Shown piece by piece: positions 6,337 to 15,042 of a stretch of DNA of 29,196 nucleotides. Position 1 is the first letter of the stretch. Each line of letters opens with the position of its first letter. Source of the stretch: Nitrososphaera sp. (GTDB lineage: Archaea > Thermoproteota > Nitrososphaeria > Nitrososphaerales > Nitrososphaeraceae); assembly GCA_025929855.1 (NCBI GenBank), contig JAICPK010000001.1, forward strand, positions 1 to 29,196. The letters run 5' to 3'. The notes under the pieces were generated by a model. The model was not told the origin of the DNA. It worked only from the letters and a program-made list of their open reading frames with translations, and did no database searches. The position numbers and the translations under genes are program-made.

Positions 6337-7293
6337 ATGAATCAGAGCAGAGCAGCTCTTGCAGCCATTGCCACATTAATCCCACTTGCAATGATCGCCA
6401 CCGTACAGACTGGCAGGCCAGCTCTGCAAGATAGACAAGAGCAGGAAAAGATCACAGTTGTTGCGTCCTTTTATCCGCTTTACGAATTTGCTTCCAGGGT
6501 TGTTGGAGACAGGGCAGAAGTGTCAAGCCTTGTACCGGCTGGCGTAGAGCCACACGACTGGGAGCCTACAGCAGAGGATGTTTCAAGAGGACGCGCGGCC
6601 GATGTGTTGGTCATTAATGGTGCAGGTTTTGAAAGATGGGCAGATGACATAGAAGCCAAAGTTGTTGCTAACACTAGTGAAGGGATCGAATTTAATTATA
6701 AAGAAGGAAGGGAGGTGGGAGAGGATGAGCACAGGCATGGAGATGCCAGTGGTGGCGGAGGAGTAAATAATCCTCACATCTGGCTAGACCCAATTCTTGC
6801 AAAGCATCAGATAGACAAGATCCGCAATATGATGGCCAGCTCAGACCCGGTCAACGCAGATTATTACAATCAAAATGCTGACAGATTTACCGCAGAGCTT
6901 GACTCGCTTGATGCCTTTATCAGGTCAGAGCTAGCCGACTGTGACAAATCAGACTTTATAGCATTTCATGATGCATTTACTTACTTTTCAGAAAGGTATG
7001 GTCTGAGGCAGCACAGCATCCAGGGTGCTTCGCCGGAGGGGGAAATATTGCCGCAGACAATGCAGCAGATAATTGAGCTTGCAAACGAGTTTGACATTAA
7101 TATCATTTATTCAGAAGATTTGATCGACAGCAGGCTTGCAGATACAATTGCCAACGAGATTCCGGAAGGCAAGGTGTTAGTGCTGAGCCCAATTGAAGGT
7201 ATTGACAAAGGAGAACAGGCAGCAGGCATCGGATATATTGATAAGATGAAGCAGAATATTGCAAATCTAAAGGAGGGTCTAGAATGCAGATAG
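6337..7293 (+). CDS. znuA: Zinc/manganese ABC transporter substrate-binding protein
   Basis: Cluster A-I (ZnuA/TroA) metal-binding protein of 318 aa, the extracytoplasmic receptor of the transporter encoded by the next two genes. The N-terminus (1-24) is a hydrophobic signal/anchor without a lipobox Cys, so it is probably held in the membrane. Metal ligands expected in the family are visible: His73 in EPHDWEP, His147 in NPHIWLDP, His211 in AFHDAF and an acidic fourth ligand near YSED (260-261). Three histidines favour zinc over manganese. A short acidic/His loop (EDEHRHGD, 129-136) followed by a Gly run stands where ZnuA proteins carry their His-rich loop. The last 10 bases overlap znuC. Likely metal-regulated through the shared promoter with nikR. 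Nickel is a less likely substrate. Confidence 0.9.
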   Translation: MNQSRAALAAIATLIPLAMIATVQTGRPALQDRQEQEKITVVASFYPLYEFASRVVGDRAEVSSLVPAGVEPHDWEPTAEDVSRGRAADVLVINGAGFERWADDIEAKVVANTSEGIEFNYKEGREVGEDEHRHGDASGGGGVNNPHIWLDPILAKHQIDKIRNMMASSDPVNADYYNQNADRFTAELDSLDAFIRSELADCDKSDFIAFHDAFTYFSERYGLRQHSIQGASPEGEILPQTMQQIIELANEFDINIIYSEDLIDSRLADTIANEIPEGKVLVLSPIEGIDKGEQAAGIGYIDKMKQNIANLKEGLECR

Positions 7294-8030
7294 TCGAGAT
7301 CGACAGGCTCTCATATGCATATTCTGGTAACTTGGTTCTGGATAACATCTCGTTTACAATTGAGGAGGGAGACATACTTGGAATAATAGGCCCAAATGGA
7401 GCAGGCAAGACTACGCTTTTCAGCTGTATGCTAGGTCTGCTTGATGACTATACAGGCACAATAAAAATTCTTGGAGAGAACATTGAAAAGAAGAACAACA
7501 AAGTCTTCAAAAGTATAGGATACATACCACAAAAGAAAACAATTGAGCAGAACTTCCCCGCAACAGTTGAAGAAATTGTGTCACTTGGAGTCACCACTAC
7601 TGGTAAAACATCTAAGGAGAAAATAGCTTTGGCACTTGAAACAGCAGGTCTTTTTGCACAAAAAGATCGCAGAGTGGGCGAGTTGTCTGGCGGCCAGCAA
7701 CAGCGCGTATTGATAGCAAAGGCGATGGTGAACAATCCCAAGCTCTTGATACTAGACGAGCCAGTGACAGGCATCGATCTTGAAATGCAAAACAAGTTTT
7801 ATTCTCTTTTGCAAAAGCTGAATCAGGAGAATAACATCACCATAATCTGGGCATCGCACGACCTTGATGCAGTTAACAGGTTTGCCACCAGCGTGGCATG
7901 CATCAATCGCTCAATGTTCTTCCACGGCAAGACAATTGAATTCTTTGAAAATCCGGATCTCCTCAAGGCATATTCAGAATCGAGCATGCAAGCTCACATG
8001 CACCTACACAACCACACTTACAGAGGATGA
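7284..8030 (+). CDS. znuC: Zinc ABC transporter ATP-binding protein
   Basis: ABC ATPase of 248 aa that powers metal uptake. Walker A GPNGAGKT (36-43), signature LSGGQQQR (134-141), Walker B LLILDEP (154-160) and switch His192 are all intact, so it should be active. The C-terminus ends in a His-rich tail (AHMHLHNH), which may sense or buffer the metal. It overlaps znuA by 10 bp and is followed after 10 bp by the permease gene, so the three are translationally linked. Assignment to the zinc/manganese branch rests on the neighbours. Confidence 0.92.
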   Translation: MQIVEIDRLSYAYSGNLVLDNISFTIEEGDILGIIGPNGAGKTTLFSCMLGLLDDYTGTIKILGENIEKKNNKVFKSIGYIPQKKTIEQNFPATVEEIVSLGVTTTGKTSKEKIALALETAGLFAQKDRRVGELSGGQQQRVLIAKAMVNNPKLLILDEPVTGIDLEMQNKFYSLLQKLNQENNITIIWASHDLDAVNRFATSVACINRSMFFHGKTIEFFENPDLLKAYSESSMQAHMHLHNHTYRG

Positions 8031-8040
8031 GAGATAATAA

Positions 8041-8886
8041 ATGATTCTTGAAGTTTTGGAATTTGGGTTCATGCAGCGCGCTCTCATTGCAGGCGTTTCA
8101 GTGGCGATAACATCATCGGTGATCGGGTTGTTTCTTGTACTAAGACGCAATTCGCTCTTTGGAGATGCGCTCTCTCACGCCGCGTTTGGAGGCATAGCTG
8201 TAGGGCTTGCTACTAACATTTATCCTCTTTGGACTGGTCTGGCGCTTTCTATACTAGGAGCGTTGGGCATCACAAAGTTACGTCAGTATGCCAAGATACC
8301 GGCGGATGCGACTGTCGCCATATTGCTTTCGTCAGGCCTTGCGCTTGGCATATTACTTATAAGCCTATCAGGAGGGTTCACGCTTGACCTGTTCAGTTTT
8401 TTGTTTGGAAGCATCATGCTTGTCAGCGTAGAGGACACTCTTGCGATACTGGCAATGACTGGAATAATTCTGTCTATAATCATCCTCCTATATCGACAAC
8501 TGATGTACATCACATTTGATGAAGAGCAAGCGCGGGTTAGCGGCCTGCCAATTTCAAAGCTAAACTACCTTTTCATAATTCTTGCAAGTGTGGCAGTCAT
8601 TGTATCAATGAGGCTTGTCGGAATCCTACTTGTCTCGTCACTTTTGGTGATTCCAAATGTTACGGCGCTTTTGTTTAACAAAGGATTCAAGAAAACGGCT
8701 CTCATATCTGTGTCAATATCAATATTTTCAGTAGTGGCCGGTATCGCAATTTCATATGCTGCAAATCTGGCGCCTGCAGGAACAATAGTACTTGTCTCAA
8801 CTGCAGTATTTCTGACTGTCCTTGCAGCTAGGCATTATTCAAAAAAGAAGCAGGTAGTCAAAAAATTGGAAGAGGCTAGAAGCTAA
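8041..8886 (+). CDS. znuB: Zinc/manganese ABC transporter permease
   Basis: ABC-3 family permease of 281 aa with about eight hydrophobic helices. Typical features include the N-terminal stretch GVSVAITSSVIGLFLVLRR, the conserved FGDALSHAAFGG segment (residues 40-51) and the MRLVGILLVSSLLVIP segment that contacts the ATPase and lines the channel. It forms the membrane pore used by the znuA and znuC products. The C-terminus is Lys/Arg-rich and cytoplasmic. The 3' end overlaps the convergent winged-helix gene by 11 bp, leaving no room for a conventional terminator. Confidence 0.92.
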   Translation: MILEVLEFGFMQRALIAGVSVAITSSVIGLFLVLRRNSLFGDALSHAAFGGIAVGLATNIYPLWTGLALSILGALGITKLRQYAKIPADATVAILLSSGLALGILLISLSGGFTLDLFSFLFGSIMLVSVEDTLAILAMTGIILSIIILLYRQLMYITFDEEQARVSGLPISKLNYLFIILASVAVIVSMRLVGILLVSSLLVIPNVTALLFNKGFKKTALISVSISIFSVVAGIAISYAANLAPAGTIVLVSTAVFLTVLAARHYSKKKQVVKKLEEARS

Positions 8887-9454
8887 AATCTCCGCCACCA
8901 AAGTCTCCACCGAAATCAGCGCCGCCACCGCTGTCTGCTCCGGCACCACTGTCTTCGGCTCCTGCAGCGGATTCACCTGATTCCGCTGCTGTTCCGGATC
9001 CTTCGCCGCCTGCAAGACCACTCTCGGCAGGGGTCATTGCCATTCCCAACATCGATATCATGGACATAAAGAACACGGCATTCATGATACCGGAGAACAA
9101 CATCATCGGCATCCACATACGGTTATTGTCCATATAGCTTTGAAGCTGCTGCGTCTGGCCATTGCTTTGCCATTGTTGGATCTGCTGCATTTGCTTCTCC
9201 AGTTCCTGCTTTTTGGAGTTGAGCATCTGAAGCCCAGTGTGGCTGAGGGTCAGCTCTACCTTAATTCTAAGGAAACCTTTCTTTTCAGTGCGAATAACAA
9301 GCCTCTGTCCAATCAGATCATTTATGATTAGCTCAACTTCGGCCTTATCCAGACGAGTAACCTTGGCAATTTTGTCAAAAGACTTTACTCCTCTTCCAAT
9401 GGCGTCCAACACCATAAAGTGGTTAGGACTCTCATTGATTCTGACGCTTGACAT
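8876..9454 (-). CDS. Winged-helix protein with membrane segment and Gly/Ser-rich tail
   Basis: 192 aa from the chosen start. Order of parts: a winged-helix-like domain (about 10-75, HFMVLDAIGRGVKSFDKIAKVTRL...LIGQRLV), a short Gln/Lys-rich coiled coil (about 79-110), one strongly hydrophobic Met-rich membrane helix (about 113-140, MWMPMMLFSGIMNAVFF) and a tail almost entirely Gly, Ser, Ala, Glu and Asp ending FGGGDFSF. It would be a membrane-tethered DNA-binding protein, although the winged helix may serve protein contacts instead. The frame is open to ATG 9511, but a minus-strand TATA box at 9481-9487 lies 30 nt before ATG 9454, so I prefer that start. It is convergent with znuB. No named family is recognised. 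Confidence 0.75.
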   Translation of the reverse strand: MSSVRINESPNHFMVLDAIGRGVKSFDKIAKVTRLDKAEVELIINDLIGQRLVIRTEKKGFLRIKVELTLSHTGLQMLNSKKQELEKQMQQIQQWQSNGQTQQLQSYMDNNRMWMPMMLFSGIMNAVFFMSMISMLGMAMTPAESGLAGGEGSGTAAESGESAAGAEDSGAGADSGGGADFGGDFGGGDFSF

Positions 9455-9480
9455 TTCACTAGTAATATGCACAAAGCAGA

Positions 9481-9487
9481 ATTTAAA
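9481..9487 (-). promoter_or_regulatory. TATA box of the winged-helix membrane protein gene
   Basis: TTTAAAT on the minus strand is centred 30 nt before ATG 9454 and lies inside the longer frame that starts at 9511, so it decides for the shorter protein. Confidence 0.4.
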
Positions 9488-9614
9488 CTCTATTCTTAGA
9501 GGTTCTGTCACATCACAAGCTCATTCTTCTGCTGTAACAAGGTGTTCATCTCGGATTGATAGCCAGCAACAGCTATAACAGAAAGCGTTTTAATTATCAA
9601 ATAAGAAAAGTGGC

Positions 9615-9620
9615 AAAAAA
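9615..9620 (-). terminator. T-run after the RNR/zinc-ribbon pair
   Basis: On the minus strand a TTTTTT run begins 18 bp after the zinc-ribbon stop, and further short T-runs follow. This matches a T-run archaeal terminator for the nrdJ transcript. Confidence 0.35.
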
Positions 9621-9638
9621 CAAGATGGGGGTTAAGGG

Positions 9639-9824
9639 CTACTGCTGTATACGCCACTTGCCCACATAGTACACGCTGCAGTCATTGCAATACTCAAAAT
9701 TCGCATGTGGTGCGAGTTCGCGCTTGCAATTTCTGCAACGAACTGGTGTCAATGTCCCCGAGACACTTTCGTTGAGACCGATTGTCTCGTTGACGTCCTT
9801 CACTATCTTTGCCAGGTACCTCAT
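9639..9824 (-). CDS. Small zinc-ribbon protein
   Basis: 61-aa protein with one four-cysteine zinc ribbon: CRNC (Cys30, Cys33) and CNDC (Cys46, Cys49), spaced as in treble-clef/zinc-ribbon modules. The N-terminal 25 residues look helical and the C-terminus is basic-aromatic (YYVGKWRIQQ). It starts 33 bp after the nrdJ stop on the same strand and so is probably co-transcribed. GAG just before the ATG gives little ribosome-site support. The zinc ribbon is visible; a role as an RNR accessory or as a nucleic-acid-binding protein is only inferred from position. Confidence 0.65.
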   Translation of the reverse strand: MRYLAKIVKDVNETIGLNESVSGTLTPVRCRNCKRELAPHANFEYCNDCSVYYVGKWRIQQ

Positions 9825-9857
9825 CTCCTATCAAGGTTAGTAGTAGTAGATAGACTC

Positions 9858-12581
9858 CTAGCCGGAGCCACATCCACTAAAGCCACATTCGATGCACACA
9901 TTACATCCTTCGGTAATGATCAGTCTTGCATTGCACGTTGGGCACCGATCCTCTTGCATGTCTGTATGCTGTATGATGGCAGATATTGAAGCAGAATTCT
10001 TTGCCCCAGACTGCACTTCTTGAGGTGGAAGATCCATAGTTTCTGCAGCCTTTTCGTCTTCTAAGCCGGATTCTTTGAAGATCTTTTGCATCTGCTCCAG
10101 AACATAGGGTTCTTTAATACTGCTGAGTACATAATCGACTACATACTTGCTAGGCTTAACAGTAAATGCCCTTTGGCCGGTGTTTTGGCCAGTAATGTGA
10201 AGCACCTGCTCATGACGAGAACCATCTCTAAAGACTGTAACACCTTTTAATCCAAGCTCGTGGGATAGCAGATATGCACATTTGACGTCTTCTGCTGTCA
10301 CGTCTCCCGGCATATTGATAGTTTTCGCAATGGCGTTACTGATCCATTTCTGCCATGTAGCCTGAGCCATCACATGATCTGTCCAGTGTATGTCAATTGC
10401 GGTCACAAATATCTGCTGCATCCACTCAGGAATCTCGGATAAGCCGCGGATAGAACCATAGTTGTTTGCAATCTTGGTCAGTATTTCGTCAGAGTAGAGG
10501 CCGTTTTCTTTCAGCATGCTTTCAAACACCTTATCAGCGTAAAAGAAGCGTCCCACAGTCACACGCTTTTCATATACAAGCGCAAAGACTGGTTCCACAC
10601 CATTTGAAGTATCTGCGATCATTGAGAGGGTGCCGGTCGGGGCAATAGTGGAGGTCCACGAGTTACGTATTCCATGCTTCTTGATCTTTTCAATAAGCGT
10701 GTCCCAGTCGTATGTATGCGTCTCTCTTGGCAGTTCATAGTATCCTGCAACAGGTATTCGGCCCTTGACATAATCACTGTTCTTAAATAGTGGGAATGAT
10801 CCACGAGACTTTGCAATGGCTACACTTTCATCCATGCTCAAATATGATACAGCTTCTGCAAGCTTATTCATGAATTCATAGCCGTCTTTAGAATCATAGG
10901 GGATCTTGAGCAGGAACAACAGATCAGCAATGCCCATGATGCCAAGGCCTATTCTCCTTGTCTCCTTTGTCGCTACGTTGACTTCGTCTACAGGATACTT
11001 ATTCATGTCAATGACGTTGTCTAGGAATCTTGTAGCAAGTCTGATCGCCTGTTCGTAGCGCTGCCAGTCAAACTCGTATGCGCCATCAGCTTTACGTTTG
11101 ACAAAGTTTGCCAAGTTGATCGAGCCGAGATTGCATGATTCATAGGGATAGAGCGATTGTTCGCCACATGGATTTGTAGCACGCAGCGGACCACCTCTTG
11201 CTCCAATGAGTGGATTGTACTTGTTAATATTATCAAAGAATATTACTCCAGGTTCAGCGCTCTTCCACGCGCTCAATGCGATCAGATCTACAAGCTGCTG
11301 TGCGTCAATGTGCCTCATTGGCTCCTTCATCCTTGGACTGCGAAGAGGGTACTTGTGATTGCCATCCTTACTGACAAGTGCCTTCCAAAAGTCATCCCAG
11401 ATGCCGACACTTACATTAAAGTTCTCAAATACACCAGGCTTTGTCTTAGCTGTTACAAACTTTTCAATGTCTGGATGCCATGCCTCAATGATACCCATGT
11501 TGGCTCCACGGCGCTTGCCTCCCTGCTTGACGACATCGGTGATGGTGTCAATTATGCGCATAAACGATGTTGGCCCTGACGCAACGCCTGACGTCGATGC
11601 CACAATGTCGCCCTCCGGCCTCAGATCGGAGTAGTTTATGCCCACCCCGCCGCCCGACTTGAAGATCATGGCTGCATCAGTGGATGCTTTCATGATGCCT
11701 ACCATGTCATCGGGCATGTCAAGCACAAAGCATGCTGACAGTTGTCCAAGCTTTGCGCCGGAGTTCATCAGAGTAGGCGTATTTGGCAGATAATCCCGTG
11801 AAACCATCAGGTTGTAGTATTCTCTAACCCGCTCTTCATATTGTGCCATCTTGCCCTCTGCTATCATCCTAAGTAGATCCTTGAAGCTGATCTTCATTTG
11901 TCCCTGCTGTGCGCAGTAGATGTAGTGACGGATCATTGCTTCAAAATGGTACCTGTTCAGATAGTAGCTGCCAATGTGCAGCTTGTTGTCAAAGTCCTCT
12001 AGTTTGCCATAGTAGCGATTCGCTTCTTCAATGTTCTGGGTGTAGCCCCCTGCAGGGGTAAATATAGAAGAGTCATGCATTACGTCGGCAATTGCGACTA
12101 GGGTTGCAACCCTTTCAAACATTTGCTTGGGACCTTCAATGATCTCATTGTTGCTGTCGCGCAGCAAATACCGCGCAGCGAGTACTCTTAGGGAATTAAT
12201 GTCAAGAGCCTTATCAACTTCATCGAGATCCTTCTTGTTGAGGATCTTCATCTTCTCATCGCGCACTTTACGCCTTTCATGTCTGTAGAGTATGTAGGCC
12301 TTGGCTGTATCGGATAGCCCCTCTTCAATAAGTATGGACTCGACCATGTCCTGTGCGTCTTCTACACTTGGAATTGTCTTTTCGCTCTGCTGAACCATCT
12401 TTTGCACTACCTTTGCACCCAGCCGCTCAGCCAGAGGGTAATCAGGCTTGCCTGTTGCAACGAGTGCCTTGTATATTGCGTTTGAAATTTTGGACTGCTC
12501 AAAATGGACTATGCGTCCGTCACGTTTCCGTATCTTTGCAATTAGCGTTTCCTTATTATTAAATTCAGTAACTCCCGCCAT
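9858..12581 (-). CDS. nrdJ: Adenosylcobalamin-dependent (class II) ribonucleotide reductase
   Basis: Reduces ribonucleotides to deoxyribonucleotides for DNA synthesis using a B12-generated thiyl radical; no separate radical subunit is needed. 907 aa. An ATP-cone allosteric domain (about 14-105, IRKRDGRIVHFEQSKISNAI) precedes the catalytic barrel. Active-site residues are present: Asn470, Cys472 and Glu474 in NPCGEQ, and the redox pair Cys284 (LSACFVL) and Cys483 (ESCNLGS). The finger-loop GGGVGINYSDLRPEG (310-324) and TSTIAPTGTLS (643-653) are typical. The C-terminus is a Cys-rich ribbon (CPTC 880-883, CNVC 893-896, CGFSGC 899-904), which can bind zinc and shuttle electrons to the active site. 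A putative regulator with its own ATP-cone lies upstream. Class II identity rests on length, motifs and the C-terminal ribbon. Confidence 0.95.
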   Translation of the reverse strand: MAGVTEFNNKETLIAKIRKRDGRIVHFEQSKISNAIYKALVATGKPDYPLAERLGAKVVQKMVQQSEKTIPSVEDAQDMVESILIEEGLSDTAKAYILYRHERRKVRDEKMKILNKKDLDEVDKALDINSLRVLAARYLLRDSNNEIIEGPKQMFERVATLVAIADVMHDSSIFTPAGGYTQNIEEANRYYGKLEDFDNKLHIGSYYLNRYHFEAMIRHYIYCAQQGQMKISFKDLLRMIAEGKMAQYEERVREYYNLMVSRDYLPNTPTLMNSGAKLGQLSACFVLDMPDDMVGIMKASTDAAMIFKSGGGVGINYSDLRPEGDIVASTSGVASGPTSFMRIIDTITDVVKQGGKRRGANMGIIEAWHPDIEKFVTAKTKPGVFENFNVSVGIWDDFWKALVSKDGNHKYPLRSPRMKEPMRHIDAQQLVDLIALSAWKSAEPGVIFFDNINKYNPLIGARGGPLRATNPCGEQSLYPYESCNLGSINLANFVKRKADGAYEFDWQRYEQAIRLATRFLDNVIDMNKYPVDEVNVATKETRRIGLGIMGIADLLFLLKIPYDSKDGYEFMNKLAEAVSYLSMDESVAIAKSRGSFPLFKNSDYVKGRIPVAGYYELPRETHTYDWDTLIEKIKKHGIRNSWTSTIAPTGTLSMIADTSNGVEPVFALVYEKRVTVGRFFYADKVFESMLKENGLYSDEILTKIANNYGSIRGLSEIPEWMQQIFVTAIDIHWTDHVMAQATWQKWISNAIAKTINMPGDVTAEDVKCAYLLSHELGLKGVTVFRDGSRHEQVLHITGQNTGQRAFTVKPSKYVVDYVLSSIKEPYVLEQMQKIFKESGLEDEKAAETMDLPPQEVQSGAKNSASISAIIQHTDMQEDRCPTCNARLIITEGCNVCIECGFSGCGSG

Positions 12582-12628
12582 CCCAGATTGTATAGAAGAT
12601 TACAGGTTCTTAAAGATTGGGAGCCCAC

Positions 12629-12638
12629 ATCATATAAC
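12629..12638 (-). promoter_or_regulatory. Possible TATA box of nrdJ
   Basis: On the minus strand GTTATATGAT lies about 52 nt before the nrdJ ATG, which would give a leader of roughly 25 nt. A weaker alternative, CTTTAAG at about 12611-12617, would give a leaderless start. Partial inverted repeats (CCCA...TGGG) flank this area and could be an operator, but they are imperfect. Confidence 0.3.
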
Positions 12639-12853
12639 TTTTTTTGGCACTAAAAAATGAATGCAAATTACTACTCGAAAAATATATGAGATTTTTATGA
12701 AAATTCATCTAAAAGACGAATACATAAGTGCCACTTTGATAAGTAATGTGCATATAAGCTCTTGCGACAGAGCCTTAAACATGGCATAAGGTGCTCGCTT
12801 CAAGCATAATAGCAAAAAGCGCATAGCTGCAGTAGATGCTTGAGTAATCGCAG

Positions 12854-14938
12854 TTACAAATAGAGAGGCACTGTGTGAGGCGACTTGCAGAATTGGCATA
12901 TGTCCACACCTTCTTTTGAGCGCTGACCGCACGTTGTGCATAGTGCAAACCTAATACTGAGGCGCAGGAAGGGCAGCTCTTGTACAGTAGATTCTATTGC
13001 ACTTTTCATTTCTGCTGGCGACAGCTTTGTCAGGTCAAGCGTTGCTGTAAAGCCTCCATTCAGCAGCTTGTCAATTGCCAGACATTCTTGAATTGAAGCT
13101 TTGTCGTCATTAAGGATATCCCTCCCATTGAGTGTCATGCCTTGAGAATAGCTAGGGGTATTCTGCGATTGCAGAAGAGAGACCTTGCCATACTTCTCAG
13201 AATCTAGGGTAGCAAACCTTGACCCGCTGTCATCTGAAACCATTGCAATGCCAGCTCCTTCCTCTCCAAGCATCTTGCCCTGCCCGTTGGTCACTTCGGC
13301 AGCGGTCTTTAGCACTTTTTGAAGCACTTCACTAGAAGACTCTCCTAGTATGTTATACACTGATTCCCTAGTGCCAGTAAGGTTGACTGCTATGCTAGCT
13401 GTACTCATCTGCATCAACTGACTCACACTTGCAAGCGCAGGCATCATCCCCTTTTTGATATAGTCGACGATTATTTTTTTTCGGAGAGACATTGCAGCAA
13501 GCGATGGTTTTATCATGAGCGCAAGTTTGGCGCGGAAGTAAGTTTCATCCTTATTCGATTCATATGCAAGCCTTGGCAAGTTTATCGAAAGCAGATGGAG
13601 CGACATAGCAGCTGTAGCTTTGACGTCTGCCTTTTTGATGCCATTACTTGCACGCACCTTGTTGTTCCCAATAGAAATCATGCCTCCGCTTCGTACTGCT
13701 GCTATGATGTGGTCAAGGCTGTCCGTCATCCTGCCTGATAGTGAAAGGCCAAGCCGGGGCATGGGAGTATTATTGACATATTTCCTATAGCCATCCAAGA
13801 GTGCATTGAGCTGCTGGGCATCTAAGTTGTCAGTTTGCACTGCAATCGTAGTTACAGGTATACTGGCAGAATACGATGGGGCACCTGAAGAGGCCAGAAG
13901 CGCCCTTGCGAACCTAGAAGCAATGTCCTCTGGATCATTGACATTGTTAAGCAGCGCCGACACATAGCCTTCGAGCACAACTTCTGTTGATGCTTCTCTT
14001 GAAAGGAGCGAGACCAATGCTGGCAGGGTTGTGACAGCATCGTCAGAGCTTTTAATTGGAGGGATCCTAGCCATATTCAAGAATTTCCCTTTTAGATCCA
14101 AGCCGCCTCCCAGCTCTGACAGGTCAATGAATACAGTATCGGGCAGTAAACCCCACACAGGAGTATTAGAAATATTGATCTCGCCTGCCAGATGCATATC
14201 TGCAATGTCCTTTGGCAGCATGTTGAACAGTAAGTATTCAGAAAAAACCGCTCCAGCAGTCCTTGTCATGACATGCTCTATTCCGTTTCGGGCTGGCTCG
14301 TCTTGGGAAGAGAGCAGCTGAACAATATCTGAGGACGGGAGACCAAGCCGCGCTAGCTTGTTTCTATATTCCTCGTGGCCGTGCTCTATGAGAATAGAGT
14401 TGACGGTCTCACGTATGAGCGATGATGTGAGATAGGTTGTCTGGAACCTGTAAATCTTGTTCTCTACTTCTTCAGTGATCTTGTGGGCCTGCTCAAGCGG
14501 CAGATTGGCTTCCCTTACAAGTGATTGGATTATCTTGTGGGAATTGAACTCCTCAATGGTATGCTTGTTTGTCCTCACATACATCTTGCCACTCTCTATG
14601 ATTGAACGCTCCTCGATCTGGCGGGCAAGGCTCAGCACCAGTTTACCAAGGTTCGTGATAGTGTACCGACGCTCCGTCTTGTTGAGGGCAACCAGCAGCT
14701 GGCGAAGCAGCTTCCTCAGATGATAGGCAAACTTGCCAGACTCTTTCTTTGATTTAAAGCCCGCAAGAGCCTTTAGTTCCGAGTATGTTAGAGGTCCCTT
14801 TGCATTCAAAATTCGCAGAATGTCAATTCTGTTAGGGCTAGCCATAACAGAGAAAATCATCCTTACGCGCTTTGACGCGGATTCTAAAAGTCCAGCTTTC
14901 TTAGAATCTTTTTGATAATCAAAACTCGGTTGTTCCAT
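12854..14938 (-). CDS. HTH/ATP-cone protein with degenerate class III RNR-like body
   Basis: 694 aa. Order of parts: ArsR-like winged helix (about 20-105, SPNRIDILRILNAKGPLTYSELKAL), ATP-cone (about 118-200, VRTNKHTIEEFNSHKIIQSL), then a long region resembling anaerobic ribonucleotide reductase NrdD: SEYLLFNMLPKDIADMHLAGEI (233-254), SINLPRLAYES (451-461), TPSYSQG (594-600) and a four-Cys ribbon (Cys667, 670, 681, 684). The enzyme looks dead: the only cysteine outside the ribbon is Cys619, none lies in the finger-loop region, and the protein stops just after the ribbon where NrdD has its glycyl-radical domain. ATP-cones bind ATP/dATP, and the bacterial regulator NrdR also pairs a DNA-binding module with an ATP-cone. 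I infer a nucleotide-sensing transcription factor, possibly for the nrdJ gene just downstream on the same strand. Confidence 0.8.
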   Translation of the reverse strand: MEQPSFDYQKDSKKAGLLESASKRVRMIFSVMASPNRIDILRILNAKGPLTYSELKALAGFKSKKESGKFAYHLRKLLRQLLVALNKTERRYTITNLGKLVLSLARQIEERSIIESGKMYVRTNKHTIEEFNSHKIIQSLVREANLPLEQAHKITEEVENKIYRFQTTYLTSSLIRETVNSILIEHGHEEYRNKLARLGLPSSDIVQLLSSQDEPARNGIEHVMTRTAGAVFSEYLLFNMLPKDIADMHLAGEINISNTPVWGLLPDTVFIDLSELGGGLDLKGKFLNMARIPPIKSSDDAVTTLPALVSLLSREASTEVVLEGYVSALLNNVNDPEDIASRFARALLASSGAPSYSASIPVTTIAVQTDNLDAQQLNALLDGYRKYVNNTPMPRLGLSLSGRMTDSLDHIIAAVRSGGMISIGNNKVRASNGIKKADVKATAAMSLHLLSINLPRLAYESNKDETYFRAKLALMIKPSLAAMSLRKKIIVDYIKKGMMPALASVSQLMQMSTASIAVNLTGTRESVYNILGESSSEVLQKVLKTAAEVTNGQGKMLGEEGAGIAMVSDDSGSRFATLDSEKYGKVSLLQSQNTPSYSQGMTLNGRDILNDDKASIQECLAIDKLLNGGFTATLDLTKLSPAEMKSAIESTVQELPFLRLSIRFALCTTCGQRSKEGVDICQFCKSPHTVPLYL

Positions 14939-15042
14939 TACGCCTCATATCTAGATAAATGATTAAAACTACTTTGTAAAATGTTTTTAACTAATTGCAC
15001 GATCCAATCTATATTGCTCAATCGATTATTTGGTCGACCAGT

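Noticed and set aside
9455-9511. Longer start of the winged-helix membrane protein
   Set aside because: The added residues do not look like part of the domain and the TATA box lies inside this segment.
12705-12941. Minus-strand 78-aa ORF overlapping the 3' end of the HTH/ATP-cone gene
   Set aside because: It overlaps the well supported gene in another frame on the same strand and has no family features or promoter.
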